Shown here: positions 1 to 8,730 of the stretch, piece after piece
How the letters are laid out: the number at the start of each line of letters is the position of its first letter
Numbering within the stretch: position 1 is the first letter of the stretch
Assembly: GCF_020736705.1 (NCBI RefSeq)
Contig: NZ_CP085990.1
Location: forward strand, 2,046,001-2,110,000
Source of the DNA: Psychrobacter sanguinis
GTDB lineage: Bacteria; Pseudomonadota; Gammaproteobacteria; Pseudomonadales; Moraxellaceae
Length of the DNA: 64,000 nt
Direction: 5' to 3'
Position numbers and translations under genes: made by a program
Notes under the pieces: model-generated
The model's database searches: none
Told to the model about the DNA's origin: nothing
What the model saw: only the letters and a program-made list of their open reading frames with translations

Positions 1-2
1 CA

Positions 3-905
3 TTTTTTGGCGATAAAATGTCGCCTTTATCAGATACTTGTACCATTGCAGCGTCTGTTGTGGGTATTGATCTATTTGAGCACATTCGAAATATGATGTA
101 TACCACCGTGCCTGCTTGGATAATCACCGCCTTGTTATTTTGGTTTTTATCTGGCAATACCACGACGTCAGACTTAAGCCAAGTGACCGCATTACAAGGT
201 CAGCTAATAGACAGTGGGCTAGTGCATGGTTACGCCGTATTACCCTTCTTGGTATTAATCATTTTGGCGGTGTTACGAGTCAATGCAATCTATACTATTA
301 TCTGCACCATTATCGCAGCATTGATCGTGACTTACCTGCACAGCTCACCAGACATTGGGCAGTTAGGAGGTTATTTCTTTCAAGGCTATCATCCAGCCGA
401 GAATTTAGATCTAGGTGACGTCGGTGGTATTCTGTCTCGCGGCGGGGTGAATAGTATATTTTTCACCCAAACTATCGTTATCTTAGCATTAAGCTTGGGC
501 GGGCTGTTGACTACTTTGGGTATTTTACCAGCATTGTTGTTAGGCATTGAAGACAGCCTTAACACTAGCGGGCGTGCTATTGCCGCAGCAGCGATGTCAG
601 CGCTTGGTATTAACGTATTGATTGGTGAGCAGTACTTGAGCTTACTGTTGTCAGGTACGGCATTTAGACCAGTGTTTGAACGATTGAATTTGCATCCTAA
701 AAACTTATCGCGAACGTTAGAAGATGCCGGGACAGTTATTAACCCACTGGTACCTTGGAGTGTGTGTGGTGTATTCATCAGTCAGGCATTGGGCGTACCT
801 GTGCTTGATTATTTACCTTATGCTTTCTTCTGTTATCTGTCTTTCTTATTGACCATTTTATTTGGTTATACAGGCATTACCATTTCAAAAACAGTTGAGA
901 AGTAG
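3..905 (+). CDS. nhaC: Na+/H+ antiporter, NhaC family (C-terminal part)
   Basis: The gene enters the window from upstream. The reading frame is already open at base 3, and the first ATG (base 18) lies inside the conserved segment FGDKMSPLSDT, so it is not the start. This motif, followed by DLFEHIRNMMYTTVPAWII, is typical of NhaC-family antiporters, which exchange cytoplasmic Na+ for protons at the inner membrane. The visible 301 codons are mostly hydrophobic helices and end in a short polar tail. The gene is followed by a terminator hairpin shared with the convergent gene. The family call is secure. The transported ion is inferred from the family, and lactate/malate exchange variants cannot be excluded. 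Confidence 0.85.
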   Translation, partial: FFGDKMSPLSDTCTIAASVVGIDLFEHIRNMMYTTVPAWIITALLFWFLSGNTTTSDLSQVTALQGQLIDSGLVHGYAVLPFLVLIILAVLRVNAIYTIICTIIAALIVTYLHSSPDIGQLGGYFFQGYHPAENLDLGDVGGILSRGGVNSIFFTQTIVILALSLGGLLTTLGILPALLLGIEDSLNTSGRAIAAAAMSALGINVLIGEQYLSLLLSGTAFRPVFERLNLHPKNLSRTLEDAGTVINPLVPWSVCGVFISQALGVPVLDYLPYAFFCYLSFLLTILFGYTGITISKTVEK

Positions 906-935
906 CTTTATTATTATAAGTATAGATAAAAATAA

Positions 936-965
936 AAAGCCCCTATCATAATGAGTAGGGGCTTT
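936..965. terminator. bidirectional rho-independent terminator
   Basis: A 10-bp perfect stem (AAAGCCCCTA / TAGGGGCTTT) surrounds a 10-base loop. It has A-rich sequence on one side and T-rich sequence on the other. It lies between the convergent antiporter gene and the gene at 996-1772 and probably serves both. Confidence 0.85.
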
Positions 966-995
966 CTTATAAGATAGCGGGTTAGGCTCTACGTT

Positions 996-1772
996 TTATT
1001 CTTGACTGGGACTAATAGCATCACTAATCGGATTGGTCGGACCTTTTAACAGTTCAGGCTCGTCATCAGGGGTGATAATGTCTTCGATGCTGTTGTTATT
1101 CAATAAGTCGCGCACATTAACTTTAGTTTTTAAAAGCATCTGTTGCTCTTCTAGCAATGCGTAATTTACCTGTACCTTATGCAGCGTACTGATAATTTTC
1201 TTATTACGTTTCAACCAGCGGTTGATGTCCAAATAAATAATATTGTCCTTAGGTCGGGCAATATTAATTTTACTCAGAATAAAGCCTAAAGGATCTTTCT
1301 TTAGCACACTGTGGTAAAACCAGATAACAAACTTAATGCCGCTACGTTTCAAAAAGGAATCACATCGCAGATTAAGGACATCAGTATTGGTTTTTTGAGC
1401 AAAAACAAAGCGCTGAACATCTCGATCAATCTGCACATGCACCAAACCAAAATTACTGGCCACTTCAGCGTAAACGCCAGAAATTTCTAGGGTACAAAAT
1501 AATCTGAACCAATCATCATGCAACTCGACTCTAATCTCTAAAATCTGCGAAACGTTATCTGTAACGAACTTTTTTAAAGCCGCATTAACTTGATCTTGGC
1601 TTACCGGTAATGAAAACTCATCGTCGATAGTATCCGCAGCCTTATCATAGACAGTTTTTACTTTGCCAGTCACATACGACCAAAGCTCTGAAATGTTAAG
1701 CTTCAATCCGTCATCAAAATCATCGTAAGAGTTATTTGAGTTAGCGTTAATAGCTTGCTGATTTTGTTGCAC
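996..1772 (-). CDS. uncharacterised 258-residue cytoplasmic protein
   Basis: I do not recognise this protein. It starts with GTG (1772-1770), preceded by AGAGGA about 8 bases upstream. There is no signal peptide, no hydrophobic helix long enough to span a membrane, and no CxxC or obvious nucleotide-binding motif. The N-terminus is Gln/Asn rich (residues 2-15). A mixed charged region rich in Val, Phe and Lys follows, and the tail is acidic and Pro-rich (roughly residues 225-258). Its codon use looks like that of its neighbours, so it is probably a resident gene rather than recent cargo. It stands alone, convergent with the antiporter and separated by about 160 bp from the outer-membrane protein gene upstream. 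No function is proposed. Confidence 0.7.
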   Translation of the reverse strand: MQQNQQAINANSNNSYDDFDDGLKLNISELWSYVTGKVKTVYDKAADTIDDEFSLPVSQDQVNAALKKFVTDNVSQILEIRVELHDDWFRLFCTLEISGVYAEVASNFGLVHVQIDRDVQRFVFAQKTNTDVLNLRCDSFLKRSGIKFVIWFYHSVLKKDPLGFILSKINIARPKDNIIYLDINRWLKRNKKIISTLHKVQVNYALLEEQQMLLKTKVNVRDLLNNNSIEDIITPDDEPELLKGPTNPISDAISPSQE

Positions 1773-1934
1773 GTAAATTCCTCTTAATATTGGCGGCAGC
1801 GCTTAGACTTAAATAGCAGTTCTTAAACATCATTATAAATAGCTAGTCTTGACTAACAGGTCTTAAATACCAGGTAATACAGTATTTTATGATTTTATCG
1901 ACACAGCATCCGAGTACTCAAAATAAAGACTCAA

Positions 1935-2741
1935 TTAAAACTCGTAAAGTAGACCAACCGTCGTGGTGTAATCTACCCGGTCTTTAACCATAGGGCTATC
2001 ACGTTGTTCATCTGCTAAGAAATTAACCGATTGCCCTAAGAATAAATCCCAGTCTTTATTGATATTATAAGTAGCATTAACGCTGATATAAGGACTGATA
2101 CTTGAGTCGGGCTTATAGACTTCTAAATTGGTCTTATCCGCCTCTTTTTGACTGATACCATAATAGTATTCGTTGTAGTTGCTATTAACCCATTCCAAGC
2201 CAGCACTAGGATAAATGGTCCATTTACCAGGGGTTAACTTGCCAAGGTACGTCAATCGAGCGATGGTGCCGTCACTGCGTCCTAACACATCAGTAGAAAC
2301 TTGCGCACGAAATCCACCAATTGGAGTAGTGCGCATATAACTTGCGCCTACTAAACCTGACCATTTTCTTTCGTCAAGATTGGCTAAGTCACCTTTGGCA
2401 TCATCAGGATCAAATGACGAGCCGCCAGGTTGTACAAATGCTAAAACCTCATTACTGCCATCATCTACCAGATAAGTACCAATTTGGCTGCCACGTGCAT
2501 AATACTTGTCATTATCAAAAAATAAGCTGGGTAAAACAGACACATCGCCATCATCAATGTCATAAGCGGTGTTATTAATTCTGACGTTAACCCCCAATTG
2601 CACCCCTAATTTATCTGTAGAGTCAGTGGCCATCTCAGGCGCAATAGTCTGTGCTTGAGCCATATTTGACCCTAAGGTTAGCATCCCTGAAGATAGGGTA
2701 ACTGTTGCGGTATTAAGCAGTTTTTTTGCTGTGATTTTCAT
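1935..2741 (-). CDS. MipA/OmpV family outer-membrane protein
   Basis: This 268-residue protein has an N-terminal signal peptide. The Lys-rich start, a hydrophobic stretch and an AQA-type cleavage region lie around residues 25-31. Amphipathic beta-strand sequence follows, with Tyr/Trp/Gly-rich turns. It ends in ...VGLLYEF, a terminal Phe expected for Bam-assembled barrels. The SVLPSLFFDNDKYYARG segment and overall length fit the MipA/OmpV (MltA-interacting protein) family. Members interact with murein enzymes or act as surface antigens, but the exact role varies and is not shown here. It is monocistronic, with AAGAG ahead of the ATG. Confidence 0.75.
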   Translation of the reverse strand: MKITAKKLLNTATVTLSSGMLTLGSNMAQAQTIAPEMATDSTDKLGVQLGVNVRINNTAYDIDDGDVSVLPSLFFDNDKYYARGSQIGTYLVDDGSNEVLAFVQPGGSSFDPDDAKGDLANLDERKWSGLVGASYMRTTPIGGFRAQVSTDVLGRSDGTIARLTYLGKLTPGKWTIYPSAGLEWVNSNYNEYYYGISQKEADKTNLEVYKPDSSISPYISVNATYNINKDWDLFLGQSVNFLADEQRDSPMVKDRVDYTTTVGLLYEF

Positions 2742-2803
2742 TTCAATACTCTTTTTTGGTTAGGGGTCTAAAGCAAGAAGGGGGATAACCCCAGCCAAAT
2801 TAA

Positions 2804-3550
2804 CTATAGCCCTATCTGTAGATGTAAGTCTAGCCATAACTTATAAAATATAAGCGCAATAATAGCAAAAATTAACCACGGTAAGGCTTTAAATGAAACT
2901 TTATTATGGGTAGCTGAATAACGATAGCCAAGCATAATGCCTACTGCCAAAATAGCACCGGTTAGGGCGCCGCCAATATGTCCTGCATTATCAATACCAG
3001 GAACCGCAAAGCCATACATAAGATTAATGCCCATGATAATGGCCAAACTTTTCAGCTGTGGATTACCACCTTTTGCCGGAAAGTTAAGTAAGGTCTTTTT
3101 AAGTAGTTCAACCATAAGCAGGGCCATGCCGATACCCATGATACCGCCTGACGCACCTGCTGAAATGCCAGGAGCTCCTTCGTTATGGAATATTTGCCAC
3201 AACGTCACATAGCTGTTAAGTAGGTTACCGCCAACAGTGGAGAGTAAAAATAAAAGTAGGAACTTAACTGAGCCAAAGGTCACTTCTGCCACTTGGCCAA
3301 AGTAATACATAGCAAAACAGTTAAATAGTAAATGCATTAGACCTATGTGCAAAAATCCGCTACTGACCAAACGCCAAGGCTCGTAACCGATGGTGTAAGG
3401 CAAAGCATTGGCTCCCCACTTAAGTAAATCCTCTAAGCTGGGCTGATTGATATCGACGCCTGTGGCTACTTGGATCACAAATAGAGCAACAAAGCTAAGC
3501 AGTAATAAGGCGGTCACCGGGGCACGGCTAACCAATTCTTTAATAGGCAT
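2804..3550 (-). CDS. rhomboid family intramembrane serine protease
   Basis: This 248-residue polytopic membrane protein carries the catalytic Ser in GASGG (Ser134) and the catalytic His in NAGHIGG (His191), the rhomboid dyad. FLHIGLMHLLFN near residues 67-77 matches the conserved second-helix HxxxxHxxxN-type motif. Six or so hydrophobic segments are visible. Rhomboids cleave membrane-anchored substrates within or next to their transmembrane segments. The substrate is unknown. It lies 62 bp upstream of the OmpV-like gene in the same direction but has no clear functional link to it. Confidence 0.9.
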   Translation of the reverse strand: MPIKELVSRAPVTALLLLSFVALFVIQVATGVDINQPSLEDLLKWGANALPYTIGYEPWRLVSSGFLHIGLMHLLFNCFAMYYFGQVAEVTFGSVKFLLLFLLSTVGGNLLNSYVTLWQIFHNEGAPGISAGASGGIMGIGMALLMVELLKKTLLNFPAKGGNPQLKSLAIIMGINLMYGFAVPGIDNAGHIGGALTGAILAVGIMLGYRYSATHNKVSFKALPWLIFAIIALIFYKLWLDLHLQIGL

Positions 3551-4035
3551 AATAAATTTTAATGATAAAAGATGGCGCTATTTTAGCATAGCTAAAGCCA
3601 TAGTATAGCCACCTAGCTGTTATCGTCATAAGCGAGATATAAAAGTACGTCTTTAACTTTGATAAGCTTACTAGAGGCGTGCATGTACTCGGTTGCCTTG
3701 CTCTTAATTTAGCTGCCTATGACTATATATTTATCAGCTATAGTGGGCGAACCTATAAATAGTTACAGTACTAATCTCGCTAAGCCTACTGTAGTAATAA
3801 CTGCACTCGGTTGCCTGGTAACATATTTAAAGTTCTTTGACTATAAGATGTACGCCAGCCAGAATCTCAACCAGAATAAATAAGCACGCAAAAAAATACC
3901 GGTCAAAGCAGCGACTAAAGCCAAGCTCAACCGGTTTTTTAAGTGATTTGCTATTCAATACTGAATAACAATTCATTTAGGGCATCAAAAGTATTGAGTT
4001 AAGCTATCAATACATTAAGTTAAACTATTAAGGTA
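3551..4035. other. intergenic region, 485 bp
   Basis: No convincing gene was found. It holds a likely lldD terminator (3891-3940). A 12-base direct repeat ACTCGGTTGCCT occurs at 3687-3698 and 3805-3816. The rest is AT-rich and contains the upstream region of the rhomboid gene. Confidence 0.6.
3891..3940 (-). terminator. probable terminator of lldD
   Basis: Read on the minus strand, two copies of the self-complementary ACCGGT (3930-3935 and 3898-3903) can pair, extended by wobble pairs. They are followed by ATTTTTTT. It lies about 95 bp after the lldD stop. The loop is long (about 26 bases), so the call is moderate. Confidence 0.45.
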
Positions 4036-5274
4036 TTAACCCCAACGAATAGGCGCTACTTGAGGAATAGAGGTTTTTAGATACTCATAAGTGCCTTTTA
4101 CCAAGATATCGTCAGTGACATTATTAATATTGGTATGACCGCAGAATGCCATGGTGATATCGCACTCGTTATATAAGATTTCTAACGCACGGCGTACCCC
4201 ATCTTCACCATAAGCCCCTAAACCATATAAGAAAGAACGACCAATCATGGTGCCTTTAGCACCTAGGGCGATGGCTTTAAGTACATCTTGTCCTGAGCGA
4301 ATACCACTGTCTAGCCATATTTCAATGTTGCTGTTTTCAGCTTGTACCGCTTGTACAATATCAGCAAGACAGGCGATTGAAGAGGGCGCGCCATCTAATT
4401 GACGACCCCCATGGTTAGAGACGACCAAAGCATCTGCTCCGCTTCGAGCGGCCATTACCGCATCTTCAGGTTCCATAATACCTTTGATGATAAGCTTACC
4501 GCCCCACATGTCTTTAATACGTGCCACATCCTCCCAGCTTAAGCTAGGGTCAAACTGCTCAGAGGTCCATGAAGACAAAGAAGACAAATCGCCCACACCT
4601 TTAGCGTGGCCCACGATGTTACCAAAAGTACGACTTTTAGCACCTAGCATATTAAAGCACCATTCAGGCTTAGTCATTAAGTTCAGGATATTGGCAAGTG
4701 TTGGCTTAGGCGGCGCTGATAGGCCATTCTTAATATCTTTATGACGCTGTCCTAACACCTGTAAGTCGGCAGTCAGGATTAACGCTGAGCAATTGGCAGC
4801 TTTAGCACGGCGAATAAGATTGGCCATGAAGTCTTGGTCACGCATCACATAGAGCTGAAACCAAAAAGGATGGTTGGTATATTCCGCCACATCTTCGATA
4901 GAGCAGATACTCATAGTAGACAATGAAAATGGCACCCCAAAGTCTTTAGCAGCCTTGGCAGCATGCATCTCACCATTGGCCCACATCATGCCGGTAAAGC
5001 CAGTAGGTGCAATGGCAATCGGCATTTTGACATCTTCACCGATCATCTGGGTGGCAAGGCTACGATTGTCCATATCGACCAAAACCCGTTGACGCAGTTT
5101 AATACGGTCAAAGTCGGTTTCGTTATTGCGATAAGTGGTCTGCGTCCATGACCCAGAGTCAACATAATCATAGAACATACGAGGCACTTTACGCTCAGCT
5201 ATTCTGCGTAAATCTTCAATTTCAGTGATTTTTGATAAATCTTTCATGGTAATACACTCATCTGATGTGGGCAT
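4036..5274 (-). CDS. lldD: L-lactate dehydrogenase (FMN-dependent, respiratory)
   Basis: This 412-residue protein belongs to the FMN-dependent alpha-hydroxy-acid dehydrogenase family. It oxidises L-lactate to pyruvate and passes electrons to the respiratory chain at the inner face of the membrane. The active-site segment SNHGGRQLDGA carries the catalytic His288 and Arg291. Lys264 (IIKGI) and the DSGIRSG phosphate-binding segment are also in place. An alternative start at Met10 is possible; the first ATG has TAGGG 9 bases upstream and was kept. It is the second gene of an operon, 36 bp behind the lactate permease, which supports lactate as the substrate. No lldR-type regulator is adjacent. Confidence 0.88.
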   Translation of the reverse strand: MPTSDECITMKDLSKITEIEDLRRIAERKVPRMFYDYVDSGSWTQTTYRNNETDFDRIKLRQRVLVDMDNRSLATQMIGEDVKMPIAIAPTGFTGMMWANGEMHAAKAAKDFGVPFSLSTMSICSIEDVAEYTNHPFWFQLYVMRDQDFMANLIRRAKAANCSALILTADLQVLGQRHKDIKNGLSAPPKPTLANILNLMTKPEWCFNMLGAKSRTFGNIVGHAKGVGDLSSLSSWTSEQFDPSLSWEDVARIKDMWGGKLIIKGIMEPEDAVMAARSGADALVVSNHGGRQLDGAPSSIACLADIVQAVQAENSNIEIWLDSGIRSGQDVLKAIALGAKGTMIGRSFLYGLGAYGEDGVRRALEILYNECDITMAFCGHTNINNVTDDILVKGTYEYLKTSIPQVAPIRWG

Positions 5275-5310
5275 CGAGCGATGCCCTAGGGCTAATGGAA
5301 ATTGCGTAAG

Positions 5311-7083
5311 TTAAATACTTGAGCTTTTAGAAGCAGCCGACTTACTGGTAACAGACATCACTGTCAAGAACAGGATTGGCCATATGACGGCTAACAACCA
5401 CCAAATAGCACCACCAAAGATAACCGCCATGCCTAAAAACCCAGCTTGGACCACATAGTAGGTCATGGCCACCAAGGTTTTACGGATGACGTAGCCTTCT
5501 TTATTGACTAGTCCCACTACCGCACACGCAGCCACCACATTATGTACTGAAATCATATTGCCAGCCGCACCACCGATGGCCTGTAAAGCCACAACTTGAG
5601 CAGCGAGGTCAGTATTTAGTCCGATTTGACTGGCTGTTGACCATTGAAAATAGGAGAACATCATATTACTAATGGTGTTTGACCCAGCTATGAAAGCACC
5701 CATTGCACCAATCCAAGGTGAAACCAATGGCCACGTTTCATGAAAAGCTCCTGCCGCACTTTGTGCTAATAAGATAGGCATAGCTGGTAAATCGGTGGCA
5801 ACCTCAATACTTGACCCAGAGTTAATAAATACTTGAACCATCGGGACAGACAATAATAATGCAGGTGCCGCGGCAACCATGGTTTTTGCTGAGACTGACC
5901 AACTGCGTTTGACTTGCCCTGTATTCATGCCGTAAAGCCATATGCACAATAAAGAGGTAATGATTAAAATAGTGCCTGGTGAATAAAGCAATTGCACTTT
6001 ACTAGAGATGTCAGTGCCAAATAAGTTACTAAAGACAATCGTAGTAGAATCACCTGTTAAGAATGTCTGCAGAGGCTCAATAACACGGGTGATAATCAAT
6101 AGACCAATTACGATAGCATAAGGAGAGAAGGCTCGTAAAACTGAAAACTTTGGGGCCACGCTGTTATCAAAATCTTCTTGTGCCAAAGTACCTAACCAAT
6201 CTTGGTCCCAGCTTTCTCTAGGGCCAAAATCGAAAATCTCTTTGGGCATTAAAAAACCGCGCTTGGCTGCTGGAACGATAATGAGTAAACCAATAAAGCC
6301 GCCGACCAGTGAAGGGAATTCAGGCCCTAGATATTTGGCGACTAAGTAGTAGGGAAGGGTAAAACAAATACCAGCAAAAAGAGCGAATGGCCATACTTTC
6401 AACCCTTCAACGAATGATTTTTTCTCACCGAAGAAGCGGGTTAAAAAAGCACTTAAAATGAGAGGGATTAAAACCCCGATTAAGGCGTGAAATAGACCGA
6501 CATTAGCGGTAATTTGTAATAAATAATCTGAGATAGATAAGGGTTGAATAGAATCAGCCAAGTCCTGTTTGTTATCAATGCCCGACCAAACCCCAAGTAA
6601 TAAAGGTGTACCAACTGCTCCGAAAGAAACCGGAGTAGATTGAATGATCAACACCACCATAACGGCCGCCATTGCTGGGAACCCTAGTGCTAATAATAAG
6701 GGTGCGCCAACCGCTGAAGGGGTACCGTAACCTGATGAACCCTCAACTAAAGAGCAGAACAACCAAGCTACGATAATGGCCTGGACTCGCCGATCAGGCG
6801 TGATATCCATGAAGCCACGGCGGATAGCCAACATAGCGCCACTTTCTTTTAACGTATTGAGTAGCAAAATAGCGGAAAAAACAATAAATAAAATCGTTAG
6901 GGCAACAATAATCCCATTGGCGGTCGCAGCTGCTACTTGTGCAGCGCCGGCATGCCATACAAATAATGCCAACAAGGCGGTGACTAAATAAGAGGCAGTC
7001 ATCGCATACTTAGCAGGTAGGCGTAGCACCACCAATAATATGAAAACGGTCAAAATAGGCATTAGTGCCAAAAAAGTAAACAT
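5311..7083 (-). CDS. lldP: L-lactate permease
   Basis: This 590-residue inner-membrane protein has about 12 or more hydrophobic helices and belongs to the LctP family of lactate/proton symporters. Family hallmarks include [18 protein letters not shown] near residue 113, and [19 protein letters not shown] and [14 protein letters not shown] in the C-terminal half. It imports L-lactate (and usually D-lactate or glycolate) for LldD, encoded immediately downstream. The first gene of the pair has a 320-bp upstream region where its promoter must lie. Confidence 0.92.
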   Translation of the reverse strand: MFTFLALMPILTVFILLVVLRLPAKYAMTASYLVTALLALFVWHAGAAQVAAATANGIIVALTILFIVFSAILLLNTLKESGAMLAIRRGFMDITPDRRVQAIIVAWLFCSLVEGSSGYGTPSAVGAPLLLALGFPAMAAVMVVLIIQSTPVSFGAVGTPLLLGVWSGIDNKQDLADSIQPLSISDYLLQITANVGLFHALIGVLIPLILSAFLTRFFGEKKSFVEGLKVWPFALFAGICFTLPYYLVAKYLGPEFPSLVGGFIGLLIIVPAAKRGFLMPKEIFDFGPRESWDQDWLGTLAQEDFDNSVAPKFSVLRAFSPYAIVIGLLIITRVIEPLQTFLTGDSTTIVFSNLFGTDISSKVQLLYSPGTILIITSLLCIWLYGMNTGQVKRSWSVSAKTMVAAAPALLLSVPMVQVFINSGSSIEVATDLPAMPILLAQSAAGAFHETWPLVSPWIGAMGAFIAGSNTISNMMFSYFQWSTASQIGLNTDLAAQVVALQAIGGAAGNMISVHNVVAACAVVGLVNKEGYVIRKTLVAMTYYVVQAGFLGMAVIFGGAIWWLLAVIWPILFLTVMSVTSKSAASKSSSI

Positions 7084-7404
7084 AAAACATCCTTGTTTAA
7101 CTTAGGAGTATTTGTTGGGAATAGTAGCCATTGCATTGACAACCTATAAGCACATATTTGGTTCAGATCAAATGCTCATAATTCAATCTAATAATTTGAA
7201 GCTAATAACTTAAGGTCAATAACTTAAAAATAGATGTGAGATTTAGATTTTTAATAGGGTCTTCTTAACTAAAACGGCTTAGATTGATACTTTTAAACTG
7301 AGAAATAACTCAAAGTACGACTCATGGTGTTAAAAAGAGTGAGCATTCTATTTACAATTACTGCCTAAGTAAACCATTGTTTTATTCATAGTAAGAATTT
7401 TTTA
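7084..7404. other. intergenic region upstream of lldP, 321 bp
   Basis: AT-rich with no gene seen. It must contain the lldPD promoter and any operator. The short repeat TAACTTAA occurs twice (around 7206 and 7220). I could not identify a confident operator palindrome. Confidence 0.5.
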
Positions 7405-7707
7405 TCATTGGTGTGCCATGAGGTCAGCCACAGAAAAAGGGTAGTTTATTTGTTGCGTTGGGGTCAGTACAACTGGAATCATGGTGGCAAATTGCATCAT
7501 AAATTCTTCTTCAAAGTCAGCGATATCGACTTTTTCGATAGCCGTTGCCGTTACACCAGAAAATAGCCTAAGCAGATTTTCAGCTTCATCACATAAGTGG
7601 CAGCCCATCGTGCCCAATAAAAACCATGTTTTTTCAGCCTTATCGAGATCCAGCTTTAGGTGAGCTTGTTGAATAATTAGCTGACGGGTGGTGGTAATAT
7701 CAGTCAA
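7405..7707 (-). CDS. glutaredoxin-like (DUF836-type) thiol protein
   Basis: This 100-residue protein is encoded from a TTG start (7707-7705), with AGGAT about 6-7 bases upstream. No in-frame ATG would preserve the first beta strand. The WFLLGTMGCHLCDEAENLL segment has a CxxC (Cys-His-Leu-Cys) at the start of the first helix. TMIPVVL supplies the cis-Pro region of a thioredoxin fold. Proteins of this type are short glutaredoxin-like oxidoreductases of unknown substrate. It is divergent from mtgA. The fold call is good; the activity is inferred. Confidence 0.72.
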   Translation of the reverse strand: MTDITTTRQLIIQQAHLKLDLDKAEKTWFLLGTMGCHLCDEAENLLRLFSGVTATAIEKVDIADFEEEFMMQFATMIPVVLTPTQQINYPFSVADLMAHQ

Positions 7708-7879
7708 AATGTTATCCTATAGGATTCTTTCAATTAGTTTTTACTATCTGGTAGTCATTCCATTAAGTCCCTTAAGTTGACTAAGTGTTTAGTAAAGAAC
7801 TTCAGAAAACACCGCTACCAGTTAGGGTCAAGTTAGTTTATCATTGTTTTAATTTTAACCGTTAGCCGAGTCAAAAATT

Positions 7880-8557
7880 ATGACGGCAGTTTTTTCTTTT
7901 TTTAAGCGTATCTTTTGGGCACTCATGCTATTGGCAGTAGCTTTTTATGTCTCTGTTGCGGGCTTATTGTTGGTCTGGAAGACACAACCGATTAATAATA
8001 GTATGTTTATGTTGAGCCATCGTTTGGATGGGGGTGAAGTGACGCAAACTTGGGTTGAGTATGAAGACATTGCTAAGTCTGCCAAGCAAGCAGCCATTGT
8101 TAGTGAAGACTCTCGATTTGTGAGTCACAATGGTTTTGATATGGAAGGTATTGAAGCGGCAAGGAAGAAGAATGAAAGCTCAGGAACGGTTGCCGCTGGA
8201 GGGTCTACCATTACTCAGCAATTGGCAAAAAACTTGTTTTTAACTTCCCATCGCTCTTATGTACGTAAGGGGCTTGAAGCCAGTATTACGTTAATGATAG
8301 AAGGTATGTGGGATAAGCGGCGTATTTTAACAGCGTACTTAAATGTGGCTGAATTTGGTAATGGCATTTATGGTATCGAGGCTGCTTCGCAATACTATTT
8401 TAACAAATCTGCCAGTAAACTTAATCGTGATCAGTCTGCTTTATTGATCAGTATGTTGACCAATCCTAAGTATTATGAAAAGCACATGAGCAATAAGCGG
8501 TTACTTAACAAACAACGCATTATTATGCGTCGTATGAATAATGCTGTGCTACCTTAA
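7880..8557 (+). CDS. mtgA: monofunctional peptidoglycan glycosyltransferase
   Basis: This 225-residue GT51-family enzyme polymerises lipid II into glycan strands at the periplasmic face of the inner membrane. A single N-terminal transmembrane helix (about residues 10-32) precedes the catalytic domain. The conserved motifs are present in order: EDSRFVSHNGFD (catalytic Glu), GGSTITQQLAKNLFL, RKGLEA, KRRILTAYLNVAEFGNGIYGIEAA, and the Leu-rich helix before LTNPKYY. No transpeptidase domain follows, so it is the monofunctional form. The ribosome-binding site is weak. Confidence 0.93.
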   Translation: MTAVFSFFKRIFWALMLLAVAFYVSVAGLLLVWKTQPINNSMFMLSHRLDGGEVTQTWVEYEDIAKSAKQAAIVSEDSRFVSHNGFDMEGIEAARKKNESSGTVAAGGSTITQQLAKNLFLTSHRSYVRKGLEASITLMIEGMWDKRRILTAYLNVAEFGNGIYGIEAASQYYFNKSASKLNRDQSALLISMLTNPKYYEKHMSNKRLLNKQRIIMRRMNNAVLP

Positions 8558-8730
8558 CATTCTTGTCAAATATACATGGTAAGGTAAGGCATGACAGTTG
8601 TATGATTTTGAGTGGCTATGTTTAATAGCCCTGTAAAATACATTATAGTTAATATTCGATTTGTTATACCGGCTATAAGTCACACTGACCGCCCGCCCAT
8701 AAGCCAAAAAATAAGGAGGCTCATTTCTTC

